Shown: positions 26,877 to 35,390 of the stretch, piece after piece
Layout: every line of letters begins with the position of its first letter
How positions within the stretch are numbered: position 1 is the first letter of the stretch
DNA from: Sulfurimonas sp.
Lineage (GTDB): Bacteria > Campylobacterota > Campylobacteria > Campylobacterales > Sulfurimonadaceae
Assembly (NCBI RefSeq): GCF_028713515.1
Contig: NZ_JAQTOD010000003.1
Location: 310,001 to 374,000 of the forward strand
Length of the DNA stretch: 64,000 nucleotides
Reading direction: 5' to 3'
Position numbers and translations under genes: made by a program
The notes under the pieces: generated by a model
What the model saw: only the letters and a program-made list of their open reading frames with translations
Told to the model about the DNA's origin: nothing
The model's database searches: none

Positions 26877-27482
26877 TTATATCTTTTTGGTAAGATAATA
26901 GTTAATAATATATCTTGCAAAAATAACAATAATTAGGCTTGATAACCATCCTGCTAACACATCCGCTGGAAAGTGAGCTCCCAAGCTAATGCGTGATAAT
27001 CCAACCCAAATTACAAATATTATCCCGATTACTTTTTGCCATGGTGCTATTAACAATGACCAGATACTTCCAAGCATAAGCATTGCAAAAGATGAGTGAC
27101 CGCTTGGGAAGCTATGATGAAATTCAGCTCTTCCAACAATATTTACCGCCTCAACGCCTAGCGCTAAAGGTGGCCTAGGAAAATCTAGCAATACTTTGAC
27201 CGCACCAACAAAAGATGCATCAAGTATGTACCCAATACTAAAAATCATAATAGGGCTTATCCAAAAAATAACCTTTGATCTTGAGAGGGTGTTTGTTTTA
27301 TCTTTTAGAAGCATAATTAGGCAAAATACACTCAGTAGTGCAAGATATGGACCAAAAAGTTCATGTGCACCGAGTGTGGTTCCTGTAAGCATTATTTTGT
27401 CTAAAAATTCGAATCTAATGTTATTTATGAGATGAAACAACCAAACATTAAGTCCACCCCAGTCATAAAATATAGCCTTCAT
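26877..27482 (-). CDS. PAP2-family phosphatase, membrane bound
   Basis: 201 residues from the ATG at 27482, which overlaps the stop of the preceding DUF4337 gene as ATGA. Five to six membrane helices carry the three acid-phosphatase motifs: KVLLDFPRPPLA (K-x6-RP type), FPSGHSS, and SRISLGAHFPADVLAG (SR-x5-H-x3-D). Such enzymes remove phosphate from lipid phosphates such as undecaprenyl diphosphate, phosphatidylglycerophosphate or lipid A, with the active site on the periplasmic face. No specific substrate can be chosen. It is the last gene of a TPR-DUF4337-PAP2 run. Confidence 0.88.
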   Translation of the reverse strand: MKAIFYDWGGLNVWLFHLINNIRFEFLDKIMLTGTTLGAHELFGPYLALLSVFCLIMLLKDKTNTLSRSKVIFWISPIMIFSIGYILDASFVGAVKVLLDFPRPPLALGVEAVNIVGRAEFHHSFPSGHSSFAMLMLGSIWSLLIAPWQKVIGIIFVIWVGLSRISLGAHFPADVLAGWLSSLIIVIFARYIINYYLTKKI

Positions 27483-28039
27483 AAAAGTGCCTCTGCCCAT
27501 AGAACAATTCCACCAACGGCAGCTATTGCAGCAATAGCAAATAGCCATTTTTTGCGAGTTAAAACAGTTATTGATGCTAGCGATATTGCAATCTGAATTA
27601 GCGTCATAGATTGTGCTAAATGATGATGAGGAATCATTGCTTCATCGCTTAATTTATTTGTTTTCGCTGATTCTGCGTCTAAGGCTTCCGCTTTTTTCTT
27701 AATGGCTTGTTTTTCTTGTTCGTATTTACCTTTTTGTTGTTTATAAAACTCTTGTTTTTCTTTTGGAGCTACGTCGGTAGCTAGTTCCATTAGGTGAAGT
27801 TTACTGCTTTTTGCTTGATAGAAATTCCATTGATCGGACGCTTGTGTTTTAAGAAATACCGCTTCATTTTTTAACAACATTGCTTTGTTTTGTGAATCGC
27901 CTCCCTGATAGCTTACAATTGCTCCGATTGAAGCTAAAATAGCTGTAAATATTGCAATATATTGCCCAAGTGAGCTCTCGTGTTCAGCCTCTACTGCATG
28001 GTCATGTGCACCGTGCACATGAAATCCGTGTCCTGACAT
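27479..28039 (-). CDS. DUF4337-family membrane protein
   Basis: 186 residues. A histidine-rich N-terminus (GHGFHVHGAHDHAVE) is followed by one helix (about 25-45), a long charged helical region rich in Lys, Glu and Gln (about 75-125, likely coiled coil), and two C-terminal helices (about 140-180). The layout, with the NKAMLLKNEAVFLKTQASDQWNFYQAKS segment split across the first half, matches DUF4337, a family of unknown function. It lies 38 bp after the TPR gene and overlaps the PAP2 gene by 4 bp. The histidine-rich start could bind metal, but nothing else supports that. Confidence 0.8.
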   Translation of the reverse strand: MSGHGFHVHGAHDHAVEAEHESSLGQYIAIFTAILASIGAIVSYQGGDSQNKAMLLKNEAVFLKTQASDQWNFYQAKSSKLHLMELATDVAPKEKQEFYKQQKGKYEQEKQAIKKKAEALDAESAKTNKLSDEAMIPHHHLAQSMTLIQIAISLASITVLTRKKWLFAIAAIAAVGGIVLWAEALL

Positions 28040-28077
28040 CTATGCCACCTTCTTTAAATTAAAATATATAATTTTGT

Positions 28078-28899
28078 TTACCAATTGTCATCTCCAGAGC
28101 TATCATTTGAATCATCGTCCCAAGAAGAGTTATCATTTATGCCAAAGTCCGTTTCATCCCTATCATCTGCTGCTGACTGGTTATTGTTAAATGCTCTGTT
28201 TTCTGGGGATGAATTGTTGGTATTTGATGGTTCATCCATAAAATGATGCATTAGCGCCTCTCCTGCTACCATTCCAACTCCAGCTGCAGCGCCAGCGGCT
28301 AAACCAGTTGCGATAGTGCTTCCAATTCCACTACTTTGTGGTTGCTGTGGAGGATAAGATGAAGGATTGTTTCCATAAAGATTCTGTCTCATAGGTGCAT
28401 TTTGTTGACTGTTTCCCTGATCTGGGTAACCGTTTTGTTTACGAGAAAGTGATGATTTTATTAGTAGTACAATAACTAATCCGGCACCAAACAAAACAAT
28501 TATCATAATCCATGGAAATGATTTCTTTTGCGCTTGAGAAGAGCGCGGCATTATTTCGTTTGTATTGCTAACCAAATTAGTTTCAAGAATACTACGCTCA
28601 AGTTTTTGTACAGCTTGCGGTTTAGCAAATGATAACCCCGGCTCTATCTGTCTAGCCTTTTTGAGTTCATTTCTTGCTTCTTCTAGGTTACCTTGACGAG
28701 ATAATATCTCTGCATCAACAAAATGCGCTTTCGCGCTATCTGGATGAGCTTTTAAAACTTCTTCTATCATGCTGTGTGCTTTAGCTAAGTCACCGGTTTT
28801 AGCAGTTTCATAAACTTGATGTACTGTCGGCAAATTATCAGCGAAAGCAACTGCGCCCATAAGAAGTAGAATTAATAAAATTTTAGAATATATAAACAT
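28078..28899 (-). CDS. Exported TPR protein with membrane anchor and Asn/Asp-rich tail
   Basis: 273 residues in five parts: a signal peptide (1-20), about two TPR units (about 25-100, including AKAHFVDAEILSRQGNLEEARNEL split over both), a membrane helix at about 128-148, a Gln/Asn/Pro-rich linker, a glycine-alanine stretch (IATGLAAGAAAGVGMVAGEAL) and an acidic Asp/Ser/Asn tail ending DDSNDSSGDDNW. The Gly/Ala stretch plus acidic WDD-type tail resembles DUF2076-like or glycine-zipper proteins. I do not know a function. It is the first gene of the TPR-DUF4337-PAP2 run; the TPRs would face the periplasm. Confidence 0.7.
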   Translation of the reverse strand: MFIYSKILLILLLMGAVAFADNLPTVHQVYETAKTGDLAKAHSMIEEVLKAHPDSAKAHFVDAEILSRQGNLEEARNELKKARQIEPGLSFAKPQAVQKLERSILETNLVSNTNEIMPRSSQAQKKSFPWIMIIVLFGAGLVIVLLIKSSLSRKQNGYPDQGNSQQNAPMRQNLYGNNPSSYPPQQPQSSGIGSTIATGLAAGAAAGVGMVAGEALMHHFMDEPSNTNNSSPENRAFNNNQSAADDRDETDFGINDNSSWDDDSNDSSGDDNW

Positions 28900-29018
28900 T
28901 TTTTAAACCTCTTTTGTTATTTTATTTTGAAAAAAGTATATCGAAGCAATGTAACAAGATGGTGAATTGAAGTATTGTAGTATTGTATATTCTTAAAAAA
29001 TCACGGAATGAATTTAAG

Positions 29019-29444
29019 TTACTCAACATAGATACTGTCTGTTTGGTTGTAGAGTTTAAAGGCAGGGCTTGTTGTTTGATTACCATCAGTACAATGTATT
29101 TCATAATTTACAGAGTATGAATAGCTGAGAAAGATACCATCTCCTGTGCTGTTGCAATTCGTAAGTGATGGACCTGAAGTGTAATCTGGAATGAGTTCAA
29201 TATAATTATTTATGTTGGTTGTGTAATCCGGAGAAACAATACTGCCGCTGTGATTATTGTTTATGGAGCTGAACCAGATAGCTGGACCTACTGATCTATT
29301 TAGTGTTCCAACAAATGATTTAAGCTTTGCTACTTTTGCGCGTTCTGTCATGGAACCAATTCTTGTTACAGTAACAGTTGATAATATACCAAGAATTATT
29401 ATGACAAAGATTAACTCTATCATATTAAAAGCATTCCGTTTCAT
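29019..29444 (-). CDS. Pseudopilin (type II secretion / type IV pilin-like)
   Basis: 141 residues from the ATG at 29444, preceded by AGGTGGTATCTT. Leader MKRNA, then FNMIELIFVIIILGILS with Glu+5. The body repeats the FVGTLNRSVGPAIW segment also seen in the pseudopilin at 15.9 kb, and has two cysteines (TNCNSTG and IHCTDGN) spaced like a disulfide. The start overlaps the stop of the degenerate GGDEF gene by 4 bp (ATGA), so the two are co-expressed. The protein probably adds to a pseudopilus or pilus as a minor subunit; the machine itself is not encoded here. Confidence 0.82.
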   Translation of the reverse strand: MKRNAFNMIELIFVIIILGILSTVTVTRIGSMTERAKVAKLKSFVGTLNRSVGPAIWFSSINNNHSGSIVSPDYTTNINNYIELIPDYTSGPSLTNCNSTGDGIFLSYSYSVNYEIHCTDGNQTTSPAFKLYNQTDSIYVE

Positions 29445-30460
29445 AAGATACCACCTACGGCTATTGTGTTGCAAGCTTGTATGCTATTTTTTGCCTCATC
29501 AAGAAGCGATACTGCACTCTCGTTGTTAAATGTTGCAATACCGATACGAACATTAACTTTACATGATATATTGGAGTGTTTGGATTCTAGCTCTTGTTTT
29601 AATCTGCTTGATAGTTTGTTAATATTAGTAGATGTCGCATCTGGCATGATCGAGGCGAAACACTCTTCTTCAATTCTGCACACAGTATCACTTTGTCGGA
29701 AAAAATGACTAAAAACTGCAGCAAGTTCTTTTAGATTTTTTTCAAAACTTTTCTTATCTAGTGACTTTTGCAAATCATCATAATTAGAGATAACAAGAAT
29801 CAACAGAGATAGTGATCTGTCTTGACGAATTGCTAACAGTGTGGCATTTTTTAAAATACCTTCAAAATATTTTTTATTGTAAAGCCATGTGATATGATCA
29901 TGAACTGTATGTTTTAGAAGCTGTAGCTTCATGTAGATACGAATAAAAAATACTAGTGCAATAATTGAAATCATTGTAATAAGAATGGAGATGTAAAATT
30001 TATCTAGGGCTACCTCAATTTTATAGCTCATTATCTCTTGTGTTGTTTTGGAGAAAAGAGTAATTCCTTGGTTTAGTGCACTGATATCATCTTTTGTGGA
30101 GCTGTTGTTTTTTAGCGATACCTTAAGTTTCTCATAAGATAACCTTAGTGAACTATAAATTTCATCAGCACCAAATAGATCTATATACTCTCTATTTTGA
30201 GGGTGCTTAATAAATACCTGTTCAATTATTTGAAAAGAGTCATCAATTTTTTTTATAATGGCATCTCTTTTGTCGAAGTCATCACTTATTATGAGGCTTG
30301 GAAGTGCACCACTTAGAAGAACAATATTGTTCATTACTCTAGCGTCGTTTCTTATAGTGCCAAACGACTCTTTAGCAAAATAATAGTTTAACGGAAGCAA
30401 CAACACAACAAAATAGAGAAGTAGAGTGATTTTGATGACCGACCAATCTTTTTTTAACAT
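29441..30460 (-). CDS. Membrane protein with degenerate GGDEF domain
   Basis: 339 residues. An N-terminal helix (8-28) and a second at 155-174 bracket a periplasmic region of about 125 residues that looks helical. The cytoplasmic part begins DHITWLYNKKYFEGIL, the usual D-x-L-T-x-L-x-N-R start of GGDEF domains, but the active-site loop reads RIEEECF at 262-268 in place of R-x-GGDEF. Diguanylate cyclase activity is therefore unlikely; such domains often act as binding or signalling modules. Coupling by ATGA to a pseudopilin suggests control of pilus or secretion function by an extracytoplasmic signal, which is inference. Confidence 0.8.
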   Translation of the reverse strand: MLKKDWSVIKITLLLYFVVLLLPLNYYFAKESFGTIRNDARVMNNIVLLSGALPSLIISDDFDKRDAIIKKIDDSFQIIEQVFIKHPQNREYIDLFGADEIYSSLRLSYEKLKVSLKNNSSTKDDISALNQGITLFSKTTQEIMSYKIEVALDKFYISILITMISIIALVFFIRIYMKLQLLKHTVHDHITWLYNKKYFEGILKNATLLAIRQDRSLSLLILVISNYDDLQKSLDKKSFEKNLKELAAVFSHFFRQSDTVCRIEEECFASIMPDATSTNINKLSSRLKQELESKHSNISCKVNVRIGIATFNNESAVSLLDEAKNSIQACNTIAVGGIL

Positions 30461-30626
30461 AAAAAACCCTTTCTAGTATATGATGGAGTCTATAATTTAT
30501 AATATTAAAAAGTATTTAAATGAAATTTGATGATATAAAAATAGAAAAACAGAGCTAAAGCTATATGGTCTATTTTTTTATCTTATCTTATTTGATATAA
30601 TCACAAACTTTATAGTTGGAGCAAAT

Positions 30627-30794
30627 ATGTTTGATTTTTTAATGACTGGATATGGGATAAGTGGCATTGGCTTGATTGGAATTATACTTTTTTTGCTCTA
30701 TTTAAAACTGATGAAGTGGGTGTTTAAAATCGCTATCTTTGGCATCATTGTTGTTGGAGCATTTTGGTATTTTAGGTCCACATCCGGCGCATAA
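30627..30794 (+). CDS. Small membrane protein, 55 residues
   Basis: The ATG at 30627 is preceded by TTGGAGC (GGAG seven bases before the start) and by a TATAAT at about 30595-30600. The protein has two hydrophobic helices (about 12-26 and 33-49) separated by a short KLMKW turn and a small tail. No family is recognised. The following lipoprotein gene starts 17 bp later with its own AAAGGA site. The promoter, ribosome site and clean helical-hairpin profile support a genuine gene. Confidence 0.6.
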   Translation: MFDFLMTGYGISGIGLIGIILFLLYLKLMKWVFKIAIFGIIVVGAFWYFRSTSGA

Positions 30795-30811
30795 CTAATA
30801 AAAGGAAAAAT

Positions 30812-31612
30812 ATGAAACAGATATTTGTAGTAGCGTTTGCCCTCTTCTTGTTTAGTGGATGCGCTCCACAGTCAAGCCCTCAGCCACAGCAAAAATGTGT
30901 GAGTGCACAACAACTAAATTTATACGGATATGATTATTTAGAAAAAGTAGCAAAATTGCTACGAGAAGATAAGAAAAATATTGAATCATTTGAGATGTTT
31001 ATTAATGTGATGAGGGGGACGGTGGACAGCTACGCAAATATGATAAAATCAAGTGTTTACATCAGCAATGTTGTGAGATTTTTGCCTATCCCTTATGCTG
31101 GAGAGGTCTCAAATACTACTAAACTTATCTCAAGAACCGTGCTAAATTTAGGTGGTGCTGCAAGTACGCTAAACCGATACAAAAATACGACCAATACATT
31201 TTTGGTTGAGTTTGATAAGATAGATAAGATAAACATAAAAGCAACCGAGATTGCAAAACTGGCACTCTATGCCGATACAAAGCTTCTAGGTGATGCAAAG
31301 AATCTTGAAATAGCATTAAAAGAGATATCAGCATCAACTACAATGATGGCGGCAACAACGCAGAGTATTACAGATGCGCTCGATACAACTAGCGGTTATA
31401 TGAATCAAGCCAAAGGTTTTGTGGGAATGGGACAACCAAGTAGTAGTAGTGATGAGAAGAGTAAAGTTGTACAAAATCGCAACTCAATTAATGACCGCAT
31501 GATACAACTGAACCAAAAAATAGTTTTGTTAGAAAAGAGTGGCGAATCTCATCGGTTTAATATCGCCAAAGCTCATATCTATGCAGATTTAGCGGTGGAG
31601 TTAGAGAAGTAA
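30812..31612 (+). CDS. Lipoprotein of unknown function
   Basis: 266 residues. The signal peptide ends with the lipobox FLFSGC, putting the lipid-bearing cysteine at residue 17, followed by a Pro/Gln/Ser linker. The rest is predicted mostly helical, with segments such as YDYLEKVAKLLREDKKNIE and long stretches without bulky hydrophobics. A C-terminal heptad-like run (MIQLNQKIVLLEKSG) suggests a coiled coil. I do not recognise a family. It lies in a run of small envelope genes (30.6-32.1 kb) with the small helical-hairpin protein before it and a short lipoprotein after it. Confidence 0.7.
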   Translation: MKQIFVVAFALFLFSGCAPQSSPQPQQKCVSAQQLNLYGYDYLEKVAKLLREDKKNIESFEMFINVMRGTVDSYANMIKSSVYISNVVRFLPIPYAGEVSNTTKLISRTVLNLGGAASTLNRYKNTTNTFLVEFDKIDKINIKATEIAKLALYADTKLLGDAKNLEIALKEISASTTMMAATTQSITDALDTTSGYMNQAKGFVGMGQPSSSSDEKSKVVQNRNSINDRMIQLNQKIVLLEKSGESHRFNIAKAHIYADLAVELEK

Positions 31613-31617
31613 ACATA

Positions 31618-31773
31618 ATGATGCAATATATTAAGAGATTGCTTTTTTGCATAACCATACTTCTTTTTATTATGACACTTAACGGTTGTACATCTGTGCA
31701 AGGAGCCGCTCACTATGATGGTGGTACCAGCAATGGAGGTATTAAACTTAGAGGTAGTGTGCTCAGCTGGTAA
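31618..31773 (+). CDS. Small lipoprotein, 51 residues
   Basis: Starts at ATG 31618 (or 31621) five bases after the preceding lipoprotein stop. MQYIKRLLF is followed by a hydrophobic helix and the lipobox MTLNGC, then a short glycine- and serine-rich mature part of about 30 residues (with HYDGGTSNGG). The lipobox and tight spacing after another lipoprotein support it. Short Gly-rich lipoproteins of this type are usually overlooked; function unknown. Confidence 0.6.
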   Translation: MMQYIKRLLFCITILLFIMTLNGCTSVQGAAHYDGGTSNGGIKLRGSVLSW

Positions 31774-31805
31774 ATTAATAAAAACAGATAAAGGCTTTTT
31801 TAGGA

Positions 31806-32099
31806 ATGATAGACTTCTTAACATTTGACAAATTTATATCAATCTACTTTCTTGTAGGCTTTTATTATATAGGGGCGCTACTTATCCCTTTGGTGCTCTT
31901 TTTTTCAAAATCTCATTTTTTAAGCAAATACCCTCTCATAAAAAAAGTGAGCAACACGCTCCATCGCTCAACTCCTACTCGTATAAAAATAGTCTCTCTT
32001 TTTTGCATTATATTTTGTGAAATAGTCTGGAGAATGATGTTTGAGGCCATGATAGGGTATTTTCAGATACACGATTATCTGCAGCATCTGCAATACTAA
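31806..32099 (+). CDS. Small membrane protein (DUF4282-like)
   Basis: 97 residues with TAGGA six bases before the ATG. The N-terminus FLTFDKFISIYFLVGFYYIGALLIP and a second helix near 60-75 (IKIVSLFCIIFCEIVWRMM) match the pattern of DUF4282 proteins, where F-D-K-F-I-T precedes the first helix and a W-R/E near the second. The family has no known function. It closes a run of four small envelope genes on the plus strand. A family match from memory, so moderate confidence. Confidence 0.55.
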   Translation: MIDFLTFDKFISIYFLVGFYYIGALLIPLVLFFSKSHFLSKYPLIKKVSNTLHRSTPTRIKIVSLFCIIFCEIVWRMMFEAMIGYFQIHDYLQHLQY

Positions 32100-32138
32100 T
32101 CCATTCGCAATATATAAAATTCCCCATGTAAATTATTC

Positions 32139-33109
32139 TTATCTAGGTATATGTTTCATCTTAAAAGAGAGATTAAGCCCTCTGTGGGCGGGGAAGCTTA
32201 GATTATAGGATTTGAAAAAAATATCCTGCGTCATATTTTTACTGAGCCCTGTATTCTGAGCATAAGTTTCAAAATTTTTTACTACACTTTTCACTTCATT
32301 AATAATTTTCTCTCCATCTTTGATGCCAGTTGCTTCAGATGTTTTTCTATAGGTTCCGCACCTTCTCCTAGATAAGTTGTGCTGTGCTCTCCGCCTGGTC
32401 CATATGAGAATGTTAGATAGCCTTCAACGGCTGTTTTCATCTAACATATAAGAGAAATTCTTTGCATGATTATCGCGATTATGTGTAAAGAGATTAAAAC
32501 AAGCTAACCTAAACATCTTTAACGCCTCGTTCATATCTTTTGTAAGATGAAGAGCTAATGACAACAGATCATCATAGTCCAATGATGGAAGCCTAAAATC
32601 ACTATGTACCAAGTGAATATCTACTCTGGCATCTTTGTTGCGGTCAAATCTTTTAGTCGCAAAATAGCTATTTCGCTGGGTTTGAAGTAGCTTTGTGGTG
32701 GGTATATCTATCTTTGCATTATGAGCCATTTGTGAGTAGATGTACTCTAATTTGCCTATCTCTTGAGCGTCGTTAGCTGATGGAAACTTGACTATAAAAT
32801 GCTTGTATCCTTTTTGGAGTTGTTGAGAGCCATGGATAATCTCATCAGTATCATTTATCTGAACTATAATCTTTGGTTTGGCTCCTGCGCTAGAACCTCC
32901 TATGGCTAAAATGTCTCTAAAAACTCTGCACTAGTACCTTTTAGAATCTCTAGTGAAGATGTAGTCGTATCATCAAGTGCAGGAGAGTCACTCTTAACAT
33001 AAAATGACTCCAAGACCAGTTTACAACTAAGTGCTCCGATGCCATAAGCACCTATGTAGCTGAGTCTATCAAGCGGAGTTATCTCATGAAACTTTACCCC
33101 TCTGCCCAT
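32139..33109 (-). pseudogene. Frameshifted hipA-like kinase gene
   Basis: Reading leftward, three frames carry consecutive parts of a HipA-like protein. Frame one (33109-32906) includes GVKFHEITPLDRLSYIGAYG. After a shift near 32920, frame two (to 32424) has RDILAIGGSSAGAKPKI, the KHFIVKFPS kinase strand, and the catalytic LFTHNRDNHAKNFSYM. After another shift near 32430, frame three has LTFSYGPGGEHSTTYLGEG, and a third shift gives INEVKSVVKNFE to a stop at 32139. HipA kinases phosphorylate glutamyl-tRNA synthetase as the toxins of HipBA modules. At least three frame breaks and no hipB nearby indicate a dead gene, unless sequencing errors are involved. Confidence 0.78.
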
Positions 33110-33150
33110 AAGATGTGGATAACGATAAAGATGATTATTTTGTTATTGGT

Positions 33151-33182
33151 AATCTAGCAGAGAGCCAATTTTCTGCTAGATT
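33151..33182 (-). terminator. Hairpin after the TonB-dependent receptor gene
   Basis: AATCTAGCAGA and TCTGCTAGATT form a perfect 11-bp stem around a ten-base loop, at and just beyond the receptor stop codon (33181-33183). The sequence after it on the minus strand is A-rich, so no U-tract is present. It lies between the receptor gene and the broken hipA. Confidence 0.6.
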
Positions 33183-35175
33183 AAAATTTAAAAGTTAGAT
33201 TTGTATAGAAGTATCTACCTGGCTCATTAAGTAGCATTGTTGGACCGCCAGAGCTGAGGAGGATTAAGTCAACATATGAGTTGCTTTGTATATATGTTTT
33301 ATTAAGAAGATTATTTACGCCAACACTCAGCTCTGTATGTTTATCTATTGCATGTTTGATTTTTGCATTATAGATATTCCAACCAGCGAGCTCTTGTTCA
33401 CCGTTGGTGCTATCAATGTTGTTCCATCTAGCCGAAGCTTGCATCTCTAAAGTTGCTGTAGAGTTGTTCATGTACTCATAGTTTATCCCAATTTTCCCTC
33501 TAAGAGGTGCCATATCTGCTAAGTCGCTATCTGGTTGAGAAGCGCTACTCTCTTTTTTGCCTCTTTTGTAAGAAGCGTTAAGATTAATGTTTAGTTTGTC
33601 AGTTGCAAAGTATGATGAGCTAAGTTCAGCCCCATATACGGCTGCATCTATATTTTCAAATGTATATGTTGTTGCCCCTGTTTTTCTGAGATATATGTAG
33701 TCCTCTAGCATTGAGTAGAAAGTTTTAATTTTAAAGTTAAAACTATCGTAAGATGCTTCATATCCTAAATCAATCTCTCTGTTTTTTGTCTGTTTTAACT
33801 CTTGATTTCCTGTGATAGTGTCAACTATTGGGTATAACTCTCTTGCGTCTGGAACCCTTGCGGCTGAACCAAAACCAGCAAAAATTCTGTTTTGTTGGTT
33901 GATAGAGTAGGTTGCTAAAATATTTGCACTGAATGCGTCATAGCTATTTGAGTGTTTTGCTACATCATCTGGTGTAATATCTGTTGAGTCATATCTAGCA
34001 CCAGTTTCAATTTTTAGATCACCAAAACTCTTCTCAAGCTTTGCAAAAATAGCTCTATTGTCTGTTTCTGTATGTGTTAAACTTACTCCCATTGGAGTGA
34101 TTATGCCAGTTGCAACGGCTGTGCTATATTTTTCACCTTCCCATGTTCTTTTACTACCATCTAAGCCAAGAAGAAGTTTATAGGAGTCAATATCAAAACT
34201 ATTTTTAAGTTTTACTCCCTGCATAGAGGTTTTCAGATGGTTTGTGCTGTAGTTTGTAGCACCAGACACCCTGTATTTTGTATCCATAGGATGATCTACA
34301 TCAGAGTAGTAATACTGGATGTTTATGTTTTTGTAACCATTTGCTACATTGTCTATATTGTACTCAACGCTGTAGATATTTGAGTCATCATAAGCAGCGT
34401 CCATTTTTGAGTTCGCATAGAGTACGCCATCACTTCTGTTGCCTGTATAGCTAAGACGAATCTCTTGATCCTCAAGAGTTTTTACAAAAATTTTACTCAT
34501 AACACTCTTTTTCGTATAGGCTTCTATGTCTTTGTATTTTGGTTGAAATTTTGTAGCAGCTGGAGCAGAGCCTTTTATCACAGCTTTGTCAATCTGCTCT
34601 GCTAAAGTGTTTCCATTTCCATCTTCATACTGATCACTTGTCTCATAAGATGCACTAATTAGGGCACGAATAGTATCTGTTCCACCACTTCCTGTTGCAC
34701 CTATCTTTTTATATCCCCAACTTCCTAGCCCAAAATCAACTTCTCCATGAAGCTCTTTTGTGGGTTTTTTCGTTTTTATCTTTAACCCACCACTAAGTGT
34801 GCCAAAGTTTTCAACATCATACGGACCCTCTATAACTTCTACTTCATTGATTTGGTTTGCTAAGATATGTGATACCGGTGGGTCCATCCTATTTACGCAA
34901 GCTCCATAAATTTTTGTGCCATCTACATCTACGGATATATTGTCTCTTTTTTGACCTCTTATAAATACATCATTGGCAATACCACTGCGACGGCTCATAT
35001 CTATGCTTGGAACACTGGAGCTTAGAGCAGATGCTAAGTCTGCTGATACTTGCGCGTTTTGACTAACTTCTGTTACTACCGTTGATTCTATGGCAATTTT
35101 TTCTAGTTTGGTCTCACTCGCGCCTAAAATAGCGGCAACAACTAATGATAAAGGAATCACTTTTTTGGATATCAT
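33181..35175 (-). CDS. TonB-dependent outer-membrane receptor, OprC/NosA-like (copper)
   Basis: 664 residues: signal peptide (1-19), a plug domain (about 35-140, with NDVFIRGQKRDNISVDVDG and GPYDVENFGTLSGGLKIKT) and a 22-strand barrel ending YFYTNLTFKF, the C-terminal aromatic signature for BAM insertion. The plug carries ACVNRMDPP, giving C93-x3-M97, and a barrel loop has DHPMDT, giving H295-x-M297. CxxxM plus HxM is the copper-binding arrangement described for OprC of Pseudomonas, and MDPP is typical of the OprC/NosA family. It therefore probably imports copper across the outer membrane, energised by TonB. No tonB, exbB or nos gene is adjacent. Confidence 0.85.
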   Translation of the reverse strand: MISKKVIPLSLVVAAILGASETKLEKIAIESTVVTEVSQNAQVSADLASALSSSVPSIDMSRRSGIANDVFIRGQKRDNISVDVDGTKIYGACVNRMDPPVSHILANQINEVEVIEGPYDVENFGTLSGGLKIKTKKPTKELHGEVDFGLGSWGYKKIGATGSGGTDTIRALISASYETSDQYEDGNGNTLAEQIDKAVIKGSAPAATKFQPKYKDIEAYTKKSVMSKIFVKTLEDQEIRLSYTGNRSDGVLYANSKMDAAYDDSNIYSVEYNIDNVANGYKNINIQYYYSDVDHPMDTKYRVSGATNYSTNHLKTSMQGVKLKNSFDIDSYKLLLGLDGSKRTWEGEKYSTAVATGIITPMGVSLTHTETDNRAIFAKLEKSFGDLKIETGARYDSTDITPDDVAKHSNSYDAFSANILATYSINQQNRIFAGFGSAARVPDARELYPIVDTITGNQELKQTKNREIDLGYEASYDSFNFKIKTFYSMLEDYIYLRKTGATTYTFENIDAAVYGAELSSSYFATDKLNINLNASYKRGKKESSASQPDSDLADMAPLRGKIGINYEYMNNSTATLEMQASARWNNIDSTNGEQELAGWNIYNAKIKHAIDKHTELSVGVNNLLNKTYIQSNSYVDLILLSSGGPTMLLNEPGRYFYTNLTFKF

Positions 35176-35246
35176 GCAACTAACCTTGAATATTAAAATT
35201 GAATAATTATATGAGATAACCGTTACAGATGTGTTAAGATTTCAGT

Positions 35247-35390
35247 ATGAATAAAAAAGAGAAGATAAAAAGAGCGGTTTTTGTTATTTTGGGTTTAGGT
35301 CTTTCGACCTATTTTTTATATGGTGGTTTTTCTATGCTATTTAATGAGAGAAACTCCAATGGCAAAATTCATAGTAACACAGTGAAGTGA
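35247..35390 (+). CDS. Possible small membrane protein, 47 residues
   Basis: The ATG at 35247 opens a frame MNKKEKIKRA followed by a hydrophobic helix (VFVILGLGLSTYFLYGGFSM) and a short tail. Its last 54 bp overlap the 3' end of the convergent agmatine deiminase gene. A basic N-terminus plus a single helix is typical of small membrane proteins, but I see no clear Shine-Dalgarno (TTCAGT precedes it) and no family. It fills the gap between the receptor promoter and aguA. Confidence 0.35.
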   Translation: MNKKEKIKRAVFVILGLGLSTYFLYGGFSMLFNERNSNGKIHSNTVK

